Shown here: piece by piece, positions 43,147 to 55,392 of the stretch
Numbering within the stretch: position 1 is the first letter of the stretch
Layout: each line of letters starts with the position of its first letter
Assembly: GCA_963829585.1 (NCBI GenBank)
Contig: CAWHJD010000029.1
Coordinates: forward strand, 62,001-126,000
Direction: 5' to 3'
Source: Sva-07 sp963829585
GTDB taxonomy: Bacteria; Actinomycetota; Acidimicrobiia; Acidimicrobiales; Ilumatobacteraceae
Length of the DNA stretch: 64,000 nt
Program-made: the position numbers and the translations under genes
Notes under the pieces: generated by a model
Database searches by the model: none
What the model was told of the DNA's origin: nothing
What the model saw: only the letters and a program-made list of their open reading frames with translations

Positions 43147-43152
43147 TATGAT
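43147..43152 (+). promoter_or_regulatory. Leaderless -10 element (TATGAT) of the winged-helix gene
   Basis: TATGAT followed by GATCGA and the GTG at 43159. It separates the small regulator from the antiporter operon. Confidence 0.6.
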
Positions 43153-43158
43153 GATCGA

Positions 43159-43458
43159 GTGACTCTGATCGAACCGAAACCCGACCTGCCGTCGTGGACG
43201 TTCCTCACGAACCACGCGCATGTGATGGTGGCCCTCAGTCGCGATCCCGATCTTCGTCAACGTGATCTCAGCTACGTCGTCGGGATCACCCCGGGTGCGG
43301 TGCAGCGGATTCTCGACGATCTGGAACGAGCCGGCTACCTGCGCCGACAGAAGGTGGGTCGTCGGAACCACTACGAGATCATCGACCGCACACGATTGCG
43401 TCACCCTCTCGAAGGCAAGCACACCGTCGGCGAACTGCTCGACATGCTCCACGACTGA
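43159..43458 (+). CDS. Small winged-helix DNA-binding protein
   Basis: 99-residue protein that is almost entirely one winged-helix domain. The helix-turn-helix runs through RDLSYVVGITPGAVQRILDDLERAGYL and the wing is RRQKVGRRNHYEII, as in MarR/ArsR-type regulators. No ligand domain is visible. It lies directly behind the Mrp operon and has its own promoter, so control of the antiporter or of the SPFH gene is possible but unproven. Confidence 0.8.
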   Translation: MTLIEPKPDLPSWTFLTNHAHVMVALSRDPDLRQRDLSYVVGITPGAVQRILDDLERAGYLRRQKVGRRNHYEIIDRTRLRHPLEGKHTVGELLDMLHD

Positions 43459-43545
43459 GTCGATCCTGCGGCGAGGGATGTCGTCCCGGCCCGAGCGAGC
43501 AGCTACCGTTCGTCGCCGTATGGGTACATGCGAAGGACCCCTGTA

Positions 43546-44445
43546 GTGGATCCCGTTCTGGCCTCCGGCCTCGTCGGCACGATCCTCACGCTGTTGTTCG
43601 TGTGGTGGGTGCTGCTCAAGACATCCGTCACCATCGAGCCCGGCACCTTGGCGCTGCTGCTGAAGCGTGGTGCGGCCACCGATCGGGCGCTCGACCCCGG
43701 CCGCCACTTCATGCAGCCATGGCGCAAGGCGATGGTCGAGGTCTATCCGTCACGCGAACTGGCTCTCGTTGCGGGTGGTCCGTCGTCGGGTGACGAACGC
43801 GTGGACACCGCCGAGGCCCCGCTGCGCGTCCACCTCGGAGACCGCACGTCCGCAGCCCTCAGCTACACGGTGCGCTGCCAGCTCGACCCCGCTCGTCTCA
43901 AGGACGTGCACAACCAGTTCGGTCCCGAGGGGATCTGGGCATCGCTGCGCGACACGACGCGTCGCGCGCTGATCGCCGAAGCCGGTTCGGATGACGTCTC
44001 GGCCGATGATGCCTTCGGTGGTCGGTTCACCGCCCTCGAACAGCGCCTGGGGACGACGCTCGAGGCTGCACTCGCGAGCATCGGGTTCGAACTGAAGATG
44101 TTCAGCCTGCGCGAGATCGACCTGGGGGAGACCGGTGAGGTGATCCAGTCCACGCTGCGCGCCGGTGCCGAACTCGAACGCGAGGAAGCGATGGCCCGGG
44201 TTCGCCAGGCCCGACTCGAGAACGATGCCGCCATGAGTGCGCTGGTCGCCGGCGTCGATGGCGACGTTCTCCTTCGCTACCGGCAGCTCGAGTCCTGGCG
44301 TGAGATCCTGCTGCGCTGGGACGGCGATCAGGCCATCCCGTCGGCGCTGTCGGCCCCGCTCGTTTCCGGGTCCGAGATCCAGTTCGCACACCGCGACGAG
44401 CAGGCGTTGAACGAGGAAGCGACGTCGACGGACGAGTGGGCGTGA
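43546..44445 (+). CDS. SPFH/band 7 domain membrane protein (stomatin-like)
   Basis: 299-residue protein with one N-terminal transmembrane helix (about residues 4-24, ASGLVGTILTLLFVWWVLL) and an SPFH domain from about 30 to 200, including PGTLALLLKRG, LSYTVRCQLDP and a conserved GTTLEAALASIGFELKMFSLREI. A charged alpha-helical segment (LEREEAMARVRQARLEND) follows, typical of oligomer-forming stomatins and prohibitins. GTG at 43546 with AAGGA upstream is preferred; an ATG at 43528 is an alternative. Its stop overlaps the next gene. Likely organises a membrane microdomain. Confidence 0.78.
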   Translation: MDPVLASGLVGTILTLLFVWWVLLKTSVTIEPGTLALLLKRGAATDRALDPGRHFMQPWRKAMVEVYPSRELALVAGGPSSGDERVDTAEAPLRVHLGDRTSAALSYTVRCQLDPARLKDVHNQFGPEGIWASLRDTTRRALIAEAGSDDVSADDAFGGRFTALEQRLGTTLEAALASIGFELKMFSLREIDLGETGEVIQSTLRAGAELEREEAMARVRQARLENDAAMSALVAGVDGDVLLRYRQLESWREILLRWDGDQAIPSALSAPLVSGSEIQFAHRDEQALNEEATSTDEWA

Positions 44446-45104
44446 GCGGGTCTCCGTGGTCCGGGGACTCAGCTGAGGGGCGACGATCGCCTGCCAGGAT
44501 CCACCGGATCATCGAGGTCGTGACCGTGCTGCTGCTGGCGGCCGCCAGCGTCGGATCGGCGTGGTCCGCCTTTCAGGTCTCGCAGTGGAACGGGATCGAG
44601 ACCGACGAAGCCCGCGCCTCTGCAGGGTTCCGGATCGAGGCGTCGCGGGAGTACGCCTTGGCGACCCAGATCGTCGCGTACGACGCGTCCTCGGTGACCC
44701 AGTACGCCGAGGCGGTGGTGGCGGACAACGCCGATCTGCAGCTGTTCCTGCGACAGACGATCGTGCGCCCGGGATTCCTCCCGATCCTCGAGAAGTGGCA
44801 GCAGCAGATCGATGCCGGTGAGTTGCCGACGAACCTCCTGCAGGACGAGGAGTACCTGACGGACCTGTTCGCGAAGTCCGAACGCGCTGACGTCGGGGCC
44901 CTCGAGTCGTCGGCGCGCAGCGAGGAGGCCGGGAACACTGCGGACGACTACATCCGGCTGACCCTGTTCTTCGCGACGGCGCTCTTCTTCGCCGGCATCA
45001 CGGCGTCGTTCAAGTCCCGCTTCCCGAAAGTTCTCCTGCTGGTCTCAGCCGGAGTCACCCTCGTGATCGCCGGCTCACTCATGTTCACCTACCCCGTCGC
45101 CTGA
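44442..45104 (+). CDS. Membrane protein of unknown function
   Basis: 220-residue protein with one N-terminal helix (about 28-45, VTVLLLAAASVGSAWSAFQVS), a long soluble region of about 110 residues, and two helices at the C-terminus (about 165-185, LFFATALFFAGITASF; and about 195-215). The soluble part is alpha-helical, with frequent Ala and Glu and a YALATQIVAYDASSV segment. The GTG at 44442 overlaps the SPFH stop, so the two are translationally coupled and may act together. Family not recognised. Confidence 0.7.
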   Translation: MSGSPWSGDSAEGRRSPARIHRIIEVVTVLLLAAASVGSAWSAFQVSQWNGIETDEARASAGFRIEASREYALATQIVAYDASSVTQYAEAVVADNADLQLFLRQTIVRPGFLPILEKWQQQIDAGELPTNLLQDEEYLTDLFAKSERADVGALESSARSEEAGNTADDYIRLTLFFATALFFAGITASFKSRFPKVLLLVSAGVTLVIAGSLMFTYPVA

Positions 45105-45283
45105 CCGTCAGCGCACCCCCCGCCCCGCACCACCCAGCCGCACTCCCCACCCCGCCGCCAACTCGAAACATGTACCCGAGTGTGCGCTGGGTGCACATTT
45201 CGCCGCACATTTCGGAGGAGGGCGGGCGAAGTGGGGACTTTGGGCGGTCGTCGCGAGGGGGTCGCACCCGACAGGATGGTTGC
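45105..45283. other. Non-coding gap with a direct repeat before the pyruvate oxidoreductase gene
   Basis: 179 bases without a gene. It starts with a C-rich stretch and contains GCACATTTCG twice, at 45193-45202 and 45205-45214, a 12-base periodicity that would place both on one face of the helix, a possible regulator site. CAGGAT lies six bases before the ATG at 45284. No terminator with long arms was seen. Confidence 0.45.
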
Positions 45284-48912
<3,629 letters not shown>

Positions 48913-48916
<4 letters not shown>

Positions 48917-49932
48917 CGACGATGCCTGACCTGCACACCACCTATCTCGGTCTGTCGTTGCGCTCGCCGCTCGTCGCGTCGGCGGGACCTTTCACCGGCG
49001 AACTCGACCGGCTCGCGCAGCTGGAGCAGGCGGGGGCCGCAGCAGTCGTGTTGCCGTCGCTGTTCGAGGAGCAGATCGAACACGAGACCGCCGAGATCGA
49101 CCGTCTCTTCACCGTGCACGGTGAGAGCTTCAACGAGGCGACGTCGTTCTTCCCCGAACTCGACGACTACAACTCGGGCGTCGACTCGTACCTGGAGCTG
49201 ATCGAGGGCGCCAAGCGGCGCGTCGACGTCCCGGTCATCGCCAGTCTCAACGGCACCAACATCGGCGGCTGGGTCAAGTACGCCCGGTTGCTCGAGAGCG
49301 CCGGAGCGGACGCGGTCGAACTCAACCTCTACACCGTCGCCGCGGATCCGTCGGTCGATGGCGCGGCACTCGAGGCCGAACACCTCGAACTCGTGGCGCT
49401 CGTCGCCGAGGAGGTCGGGATACCGGTGGCGGTGAAGCTCTCGCCGTACTACTCGTCGCTGGCGGCCTTCGTCGTCGCCGTGCAGGCTGCCGGCGCCTCG
49501 GGCGTGGTGATGTTCAACCGCTTCTACTCACCCGACCTCGATCTGGAGACACTCGACGTCATGCCCCGGATCGCGTTGAGCACCCCGGAGGAGTTGCGGT
49601 TGCCGCTGCGGTGGATCGGCATCTTGCGCGAGCACCTGTCGATGTCGATCGCGGGGTCGACGGGTGTCCATTCCGGTTTCGACGCTGCCAAGCTCATCCT
49701 TGCCGGCGCCGACGTTGCGATGTCGACGTCAGCGATCCTGCACGAGGGGGCGCAGCACTTCGCCACGATGGAGATGCAGCTTCGCGAGTGGATGGTCGAG
49801 CACGACTACGAGTCCGTCAGCCAGATGCGTGGCGCGGTGGCGAGCCACGCGGTGACCGATCCTGCTGCGTACGAGCGGGCCAACTACATCGGCAACATCG
49901 CGACCTACACCAGCCGCTTCATGTCGACCTGA
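48913..49932 (+). CDS. Dihydroorotate dehydrogenase-like flavoprotein
   Basis: 339-residue TIM-barrel of the DHOD family. It opens with LGLSLRSPLVASAGPFTGE, has VIASLNGTNIGGW, AVELNLYTVAAD, PVAVKLSPYYSS and SIAGSTGVHSGFDAAKLILAGADVAM, the last being the FMN phosphate site. The Asn/Cys active-site pattern of pyrimidine DHODs is altered, so it is probably not PyrD. ATG overlaps the nifJ stop (ATGA). DHOD-like genes are often paired with single-chain pyruvate oxidoreductases; the functional link is not known. A double hairpin follows the stop. Confidence 0.85.
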
Positions 49933-49951
49933 TCTCGGTCTTTCCGGACCC

Positions 49952-49996
49952 GACCCCGAAAGACCGCAGCGGTCTTTCGGGGTCAGACCCCGAAAG
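49952..49996. terminator. Two overlapping perfect hairpins after the DHOD-like gene
   Basis: GACCCCGAAAGACCGC and GCGGTCTTTCGGGGTC (49952-49984) are perfect 16-base arms around one A. The right arm overlaps a second perfect hairpin, CTTTCGGGGTC and GACCCCGAAAG (49974-49996), also around one A. The two cannot form together. The interior GGGGTCAGACCCC is shared with the hairpin at 25697-25727. It sits between convergent genes, ending eight bases before the next stop. Confidence 0.7.
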
Positions 49997-50003
49997 GCTG
50001 GCG

Positions 50004-51223
50004 TCAGCAGACGGCGCGGACGTACGGGTACGGGTTGACGGCGCGACCGCCGCCGGGGTGCACCTCGAAGTGGAGATGGTTGGCGGTCGTGTTGCCGGTG
50101 GCACCCACGTAGCCGATCACCTCACCCTGGGAGACCCCGCGTGACGATCCCTCCCACGCACTGAGGTGGGCGTAGAAGTAGCGGGTGCCGCTGGCACCGT
50201 TGAGCCACACCGAGTTGCCGCCGAGGTTGGTCGTCTTGAATTGGACCGAACCCGACTCGACCGCCACGAGCGGCGTGCCGGCGGGCGACATCATGTCGAC
50301 CCCCTCGTGGCTGCGACCGCCAGATCGGGCGGCGCCCCACGTGTCACCGAAGGCCCGTGGTCCGGCGACCGGGCAGACCATGCCGTTGCCGGCGTTCGAC
50401 GCAGGCGGGCTCTCGGGTGCCGGAGCAGGTGCTGCCGCTGCACCCTGCGGTGCGGCGGAGCTGCGGACGGTGCTGCGACGGCGCTGCCCGACGAACCGTT
50501 CGACGAGGTGACCTGTGCGGCGCTGGAGCGCTGCGCGGCCTGGCTCGCTGCCGCTGCGGCGGCGGCAGCAGCCTCCTGGTCGGCGCGGATCTTGCGCTGG
50601 CGTTCGAGTTCGCGTTGTACGGCGACGTCGGCGAGGCGTTGCTCCTCGATCTCGGCGAGCTTGACGACTTCGGCCTCGGCGTTGGTCTTCAGGCTCTCGA
50701 ACTGTTCGCGGGCACGCGTCGTGGCTTCCTTCTGACGTTCGAGATCGGCGCGCTGCTGCTCGACCTCCTTCATCACGGTGTCGAAGTCGTCGAGTTCCAC
50801 GGAGGCTGCGCCCCGGGCGACAGATGCCTGTCGATCGGCGGTGATGCCGGCGTTGGCCTGGTCGAAGTCGACCAGCAGCGGCATGGAGCTGCCGGAGTTG
50901 GCGAAGCTGCGCTGAGCGTCGGCCTGGAGGCTGGATCGCATCGATGCGGCCTGTGCTTCGACCGCGGCGAGCTGCTTCTCCGACTCGGCGATCCCGACGT
51001 CGAGGGTGTCGAGTTCCGATTCGGCGTCGAACATGGCCTGCGCCGCGGCGTTGGCGCGGTCGCGGGCGGCCTGGATCTCCTGGGCCGCTTTCACGGCCGC
51101 GGGATCCTGCGCAGATGCGCCGTACGAGGTGACGACCGGGCCGATCAGTGCGAGCAGGACGATGCTGACGACCGCGGCAAGTCCACGGGACACCGATCGG
51201 GAAGGTCGCCGTGTCGTGGGCAT
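50004..51223 (-). CDS. M23 family metallopeptidase with coiled coil, frameshifted as assembled
   Basis: Secreted cell-wall peptidase or its inactive regulator. The N-terminus has a signal-like helix (VSRGLAAVVSIVLLALIGP), then about 190 residues of coiled coil (roughly 35-235, starting at DPAAVKAAQEIQAARDRANA), as in NlpD/EnvC and RipC-like hydrolase activators. The M23 domain has SHEGVDMMSP and HLHFEVHPGG, i.e. the His-x(3)-Asp and His-x-His zinc ligands. The two parts are in different frames; adding one base near 50455 in the Ala/Pro linker joins them. TACGCT lies eight bases before the ATG. Confidence 0.8.
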
Positions 51224-51276
51224 GGAGCGCGAGCGTAGCTGAATATGACGGTTGTGTGACAGTCGGGTGACGACGA

Positions 51277-52977
51277 TCAGTCGGTCGGAGCGCGCGCCTC
51301 GTCGGGATACGGGAACCAACGCAGGTGTTCGAAGTCGTCGTTCGTCTCCGGATGCGAGCACGTCGTGGCCCCGACGTTGGACGAGTGGAACAGCTCGTGG
51401 GCTGCCGCCAGATGGCGGGCGAGGTCGATCGCCTCGCGGTGACGCCGGTTCTCGAAGCGCATCTCACCGGTGTCGTAGGAGATCTCGTCGAGGCTCATCG
51501 ACGGTGCGCGGGTCCCGAGACGGTGGTGCCAGAGACCGCTGTCGGGTTCGAAGTCGTACTCGCTCAGCAGCGACACCCCGTGCGAAGCGATCAGGTGCAC
51601 CGCGTCGACGATGTAGTCGAACGTGGCGTCGTCGATGAAGTAGTTGAAGTTGACGCGCACCCAACCCGGCTTGATGCCCTCGCAACCGCGGTTGATCTCC
51701 CGCTGGAACTCGTGCGACCGATCGAGGTCGATGCCGAGGAGCCGGTGGCCGTACGGGCCGGCGCACGAGCACCCGCCGCGCGACTGGATGCCGAACACGT
51801 CGTTGAGCAGCGCCACGACGAAGTTGTGGTGCAGGAACCTGTCGTCGTGACGGATCACGAACGACACGATCGACAGGCGGTCGGCCTCGTGGCTGCCGAG
51901 CACGTTGATCGCGGGGTTCTGTTCCCACGAGGCGATCGCCCGTCGTACGAAGGCCGACTCGCGTTCCTCGATCACGGCCGGGCCGACCGCTTCCTTGAGC
52001 TGGAAGACGAGGCCGGCGCGGATCGATTCGACGATTGCCGGCGTGCCGGCTTCCTCTCGGTGCTCGATCTGGTGGTGGTAGTCGTGTTCGGCGATGCTCA
52101 CGTAGCGGACGGTGCCACCGCCGGGCACGTCGGGCACCCGGTTGGTGAACAGGTCACGCCGTGCCACGAGCACCCCCGGCGTGCCCGGCCCGCCGATCAA
52201 CTTGTGCGGAGAGATGAAGATGGCATCCTTGTACGCCAGATTGCCGTCCGCGTTCGATCCCATGTCGATCGGGACGTACGGCGCCGCCGCCGCGTAGTCC
52301 CACAGCGAGAGCGCACCGTGTTCGTGCAGCAGTGTCGACACGGCCACCGTGTCGGTGATGATGCCCGTGACGTTGGACGCCGCGGAGAACGACCCGATCA
52401 GCGTCGACCGGTCGGCGTGCCGCACGAGTTCGCGTTCGAGATGCTCGAGGCTGACGTGACCGTCCGCGTCCTCGTCGATGATCACGACGTCGGCGATCGA
52501 TTCCCGCCATGGCAGCTCGTTGGAATGGTGTTCGTACGGCCCGATGAACACCACCGGTCGCTCCTCGGTGGGGATCGAGGCGCCGAATCCGTAGCGGTCC
52601 TCGAGCGTCGAGGGGATCTTCAGTCCCATGACACCCACGAGCTTGGCGACTGCATGGGTGGCGCCGCTGCCACAGAACACCACCGCGTGTTCGTCGTGGT
52701 TCGCGCCGACCGACCGCGAGATGATGTCGCGTGCCTCCTCGCGTAGGCGCGTCGTCTGCAGCCCCGTCCCCGACGACTCGGTGTGGGTGTTGGCGTACAG
52801 CGGCAGCACGACGGCGCGGATGTAGTCCTCGATGAACGAGAGGGAACGCCCGGACGCGGTGTAGTCGGCGTAGATGATCGGCCGAGGTCCGTAGGGCCCG
52901 TCGATCACGTCATCGCGTCCGATCACGGACTCGCGCACGTAGGCGATCAATGCGTCGTTGCCGGGCCCGGGTGACAT
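51277..52977 (-). CDS. Class V aminotransferase (cysteine desulfurase/epimerase-like)
   Basis: 566-residue PLP enzyme. The N-terminal part has YADYTASGRSLSFIEDYIR; the PLP lysine lies in ISPHKLIGGPGTPGVLV and the region GSFSAASNVTGIITD contains the cofactor contacts. It is about 150 residues longer than IscS, with a C-terminal extension (about 420-566) that includes GGCSCAGPYGHRLLGID, in which the cysteine pair may be catalytic. The start at 52977 is preceded by GGGGAG and fits a 43-base divergent gap with the P-type ATPase gene. The frame is open further but would overlap that gene. Confidence 0.78.
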   Translation of the reverse strand: MSPGPGNDALIAYVRESVIGRDDVIDGPYGPRPIIYADYTASGRSLSFIEDYIRAVVLPLYANTHTESSGTGLQTTRLREEARDIISRSVGANHDEHAVVFCGSGATHAVAKLVGVMGLKIPSTLEDRYGFGASIPTEERPVVFIGPYEHHSNELPWRESIADVVIIDEDADGHVSLEHLERELVRHADRSTLIGSFSAASNVTGIITDTVAVSTLLHEHGALSLWDYAAAAPYVPIDMGSNADGNLAYKDAIFISPHKLIGGPGTPGVLVARRDLFTNRVPDVPGGGTVRYVSIAEHDYHHQIEHREEAGTPAIVESIRAGLVFQLKEAVGPAVIEERESAFVRRAIASWEQNPAINVLGSHEADRLSIVSFVIRHDDRFLHHNFVVALLNDVFGIQSRGGCSCAGPYGHRLLGIDLDRSHEFQREINRGCEGIKPGWVRVNFNYFIDDATFDYIVDAVHLIASHGVSLLSEYDFEPDSGLWHHRLGTRAPSMSLDEISYDTGEMRFENRRHREAIDLARHLAAAHELFHSSNVGATTCSHPETNDDFEHLRWFPYPDEARAPTD

Positions 52978-53020
52978 CTCCCCAGTGAACCAGGTCGCGC
53001 CCGATACTCTGCGGCGCCAG

Positions 53021-55357
53021 ATGCACTCATCGCCCGTCGCTCCGTTCGCGGGTCTCACCGAGGCCGAGGTCGAGTCACGCGTCGCCGCCGGCCAGGTGAA
53101 CATCGTGCCCGCGCCACCTGGCCGTTCCTTCGGTCAGATCGTGATGGCCAACACGTTCACGATCGTCAACGCGATCATCTTCACGCTGTTCGTCCTGGTG
53201 GTGATCTCGGGAAACCCGAAAGACGGGCTGTTCGTCGGTGTCGTCATCGCGAACTCGGTGATCGGGGTGACACAGGAGGTGCGCTCGCGCCGTGAGCTGC
53301 ATCGTCTGGAGGTCATCACCGAGCCCAGGGCCAACGTCGTGCGTTCTGGGCGATCGGTGGACATCGCGACGGAGGAGATCGTCATCGACGACGTCGTGGA
53401 GCTGCGGCTCGGCGGCCAGGTGGCCGTCGACGGGCTCGTGTTGGAGTCGACCGGGCTCCGCCTCGACGAGTCGATGCTGACCGGCGAGTCGCTTCCCGTC
53501 GAGAAAGCGGTCGGCGACGAGGTGCGATCGGGGAGCTTCGTCGTCGCGGGCAACGGCCTCTTCACCGCCACGGCGATCGGTGCCGACAGCTACGCCAGCC
53601 GCCTGGCCACCGAAGCCAAGCACTTCGAGCCGGCGCAGTCGCAGCTGCGGGCGGGCGTCGACCGGATCCTGCGTTGGCTCACCTGGGTGATCCCGGTTGC
53701 GACCATCGTCTTGTTCCTGAACCTTCTTGCGAGCGAGGACGACTGGCAAGATGCTCTTCTCGGCACCGTTGCAGCCTCGGTGGCGATGGTGCCCGATGGG
53801 TTGGTGCTGTTGACCAGCCTGGCGTTCATGGCCGGCGTGATCGCGCTCGCCCGCCGGAATGCACTTGCCAAGCAGCTCTCGACGGTCGAGGTGCTGGCGC
53901 GAGTCGACGTGCTGTGTCTGGACAAGACCGGAACGATCACGACCGGCAACATCGGGTTCGCCGCGCTGCATCCGGCGCCGGCTCGGTCCGAGGCGGAGGC
54001 GACCGAGGCGTTGCGAGCGCTGGCGGCGGTCGACCCGGCGCCCAATGCGACCATGGCGGCGATCGCTGCCGAAGTCGGTACCGAAACCCTCTGGGAGGTC
54101 GACCACGTCGAGCCGTTCGACAGTGAGCGCAAGTGGTCGGGCGCCTCCTTCGCCGATCGTGGCTGGTTCTATCTCGGCGCCCCCGACTTCCTGCTGCGTT
54201 CCGATGATTCCCTGCGAGCGCTGGTCGAGACGCTCAGCGTCGAGGGCCAACGATTGTTGGCCGTCGTGGTATCGCCGCACGGCCCGGTCGACGGCGGCCT
54301 TCCCGCAGATGCCGCGACCCTTGCGATCGTCGAACTCGAAGACGAGATCCGCCCGGACGCTCCGGAGATCCTGGCCTACTTCGCCGAACAGCAGGTGACG
54401 CTCAAGGTCATCTCCGGCGACAACCCGGACACGGTCGCGTCGATCGCCCGACGGGCGGGGCTCGCAGTGGTCGGGGAACCGGTCGACGCGCGCGAGTTGC
54501 CCGAGGCCATCGGCGATCTCGCCGAGGCACTCGAGCAGTCGACGGTGTTCGGACGCGTGGCCCCGCAGCAGAAGCAGGCCATGGTCAACGCGCTGCAGTC
54601 ACGCGGTCACGTCGTCGCCATGACCGGTGACGGTGTCAACGACGTCCTCGCGCTGAAGGATGCCGATCTCGGCATCTCGATGGGGTCGGGCAGCGAGGCC
54701 ACCAAGGCCGTTGCCGACCTCGTCCTCACCGACAACGCCTTCTCCAGCTTGCCCGCTGTGGTCAACGAGGGCCGCAAGGTGATCAACAACGTCGAGCGGG
54801 TGTCGAAGCTGTTCGTCACCAAGACCTCGTACGCGGTGCTGCTGACGTTCGTGGTGGGAATCCTCGACAGCCCGTTTCCGTTCATCCCTCGGCAGCTGAC
54901 CCTGATCGGCACGTTCAGCATCGGTGTTCCCGGGTTCTTCCTGGCGCTCGCACCGGAGGTCGATCTGATCCGCCCGGGCTTCCTGCGTCGGGTGCTGTGG
55001 TTCACGGTTCCGGCCGGGATCGCCATCGGGTCGGCGACGCTGGCTGCCTACGAGGCGTCACTCGAGATCACCGAACTGCCGTTGGACCAGGCACGAACGC
55101 TCGTCACGGTGACCCTGCTGGCCCTCGGCCTGGTGGTGCTGGCGGTGACGAGCCGGCCACTTCGCCCATGGAAGGCAGGCCTCGTTGCGCTGATGGGGCT
55201 CAGCTATGCGGTCGTCTTCGCGGTGCCGTTCCTGCGGGACTTCTTCAAGTTGGAGCTGTTCTGGAGTGAGGCGTGGTGGTACTCGGCGGCTGCGGTGATC
55301 AGCGCCGGTGTCGTGGTCATCGCCATTCCCCGGATCACCCGCCCCATGCTCCGCTGA
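53021..55357 (+). CDS. Cation-translocating P-type ATPase (CtpE-like)
   Basis: 778-residue P-type ATPase. The actuator motif is LTGESLPVEK, the phosphorylation motif is DKTGTITTGN, and the hinge is MTGDGVNDVLALKDAD. AASVAMVPDGLVLLTS lies in the M4 helix, where Pro-Asp-Gly replaces the Pro-Glu-Gly of Ca2+ pumps. Overall layout, N-terminal LTEAEVESRVAAGQ and length match mycobacterial CtpE, a Ca2+ importer. No heavy-metal-binding domain is present. Start ATG 53021 with TACTCT ten bases upstream. Divergent from the class V aminotransferase. Ion specificity is inferred from similarity only. Confidence 0.87.
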   Translation: MHSSPVAPFAGLTEAEVESRVAAGQVNIVPAPPGRSFGQIVMANTFTIVNAIIFTLFVLVVISGNPKDGLFVGVVIANSVIGVTQEVRSRRELHRLEVITEPRANVVRSGRSVDIATEEIVIDDVVELRLGGQVAVDGLVLESTGLRLDESMLTGESLPVEKAVGDEVRSGSFVVAGNGLFTATAIGADSYASRLATEAKHFEPAQSQLRAGVDRILRWLTWVIPVATIVLFLNLLASEDDWQDALLGTVAASVAMVPDGLVLLTSLAFMAGVIALARRNALAKQLSTVEVLARVDVLCLDKTGTITTGNIGFAALHPAPARSEAEATEALRALAAVDPAPNATMAAIAAEVGTETLWEVDHVEPFDSERKWSGASFADRGWFYLGAPDFLLRSDDSLRALVETLSVEGQRLLAVVVSPHGPVDGGLPADAATLAIVELEDEIRPDAPEILAYFAEQQVTLKVISGDNPDTVASIARRAGLAVVGEPVDARELPEAIGDLAEALEQSTVFGRVAPQQKQAMVNALQSRGHVVAMTGDGVNDVLALKDADLGISMGSGSEATKAVADLVLTDNAFSSLPAVVNEGRKVINNVERVSKLFVTKTSYAVLLTFVVGILDSPFPFIPRQLTLIGTFSIGVPGFFLALAPEVDLIRPGFLRRVLWFTVPAGIAIGSATLAAYEASLEITELPLDQARTLVTVTLLALGLVVLAVTSRPLRPWKAGLVALMGLSYAVVFAVPFLRDFFKLELFWSEAWWYSAAAVISAGVVVIAIPRITRPMLR

Positions 55358-55366
55358 CCGTCACCC

Positions 55367-55381
55367 GGTGTCGCGGACACC
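55367..55381. terminator. Short hairpin between P-type ATPase and P450 genes
   Basis: GGTGTC-GCG-GACACC, 6-base arms and 3-base loop, between the convergent stops at 55357 and 55393. TGACCGTCA, a near palindrome, occurs on either side at 55355 and 55387. Confidence 0.45.
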
Positions 55382-55392
55382 ATCGTTGACCG

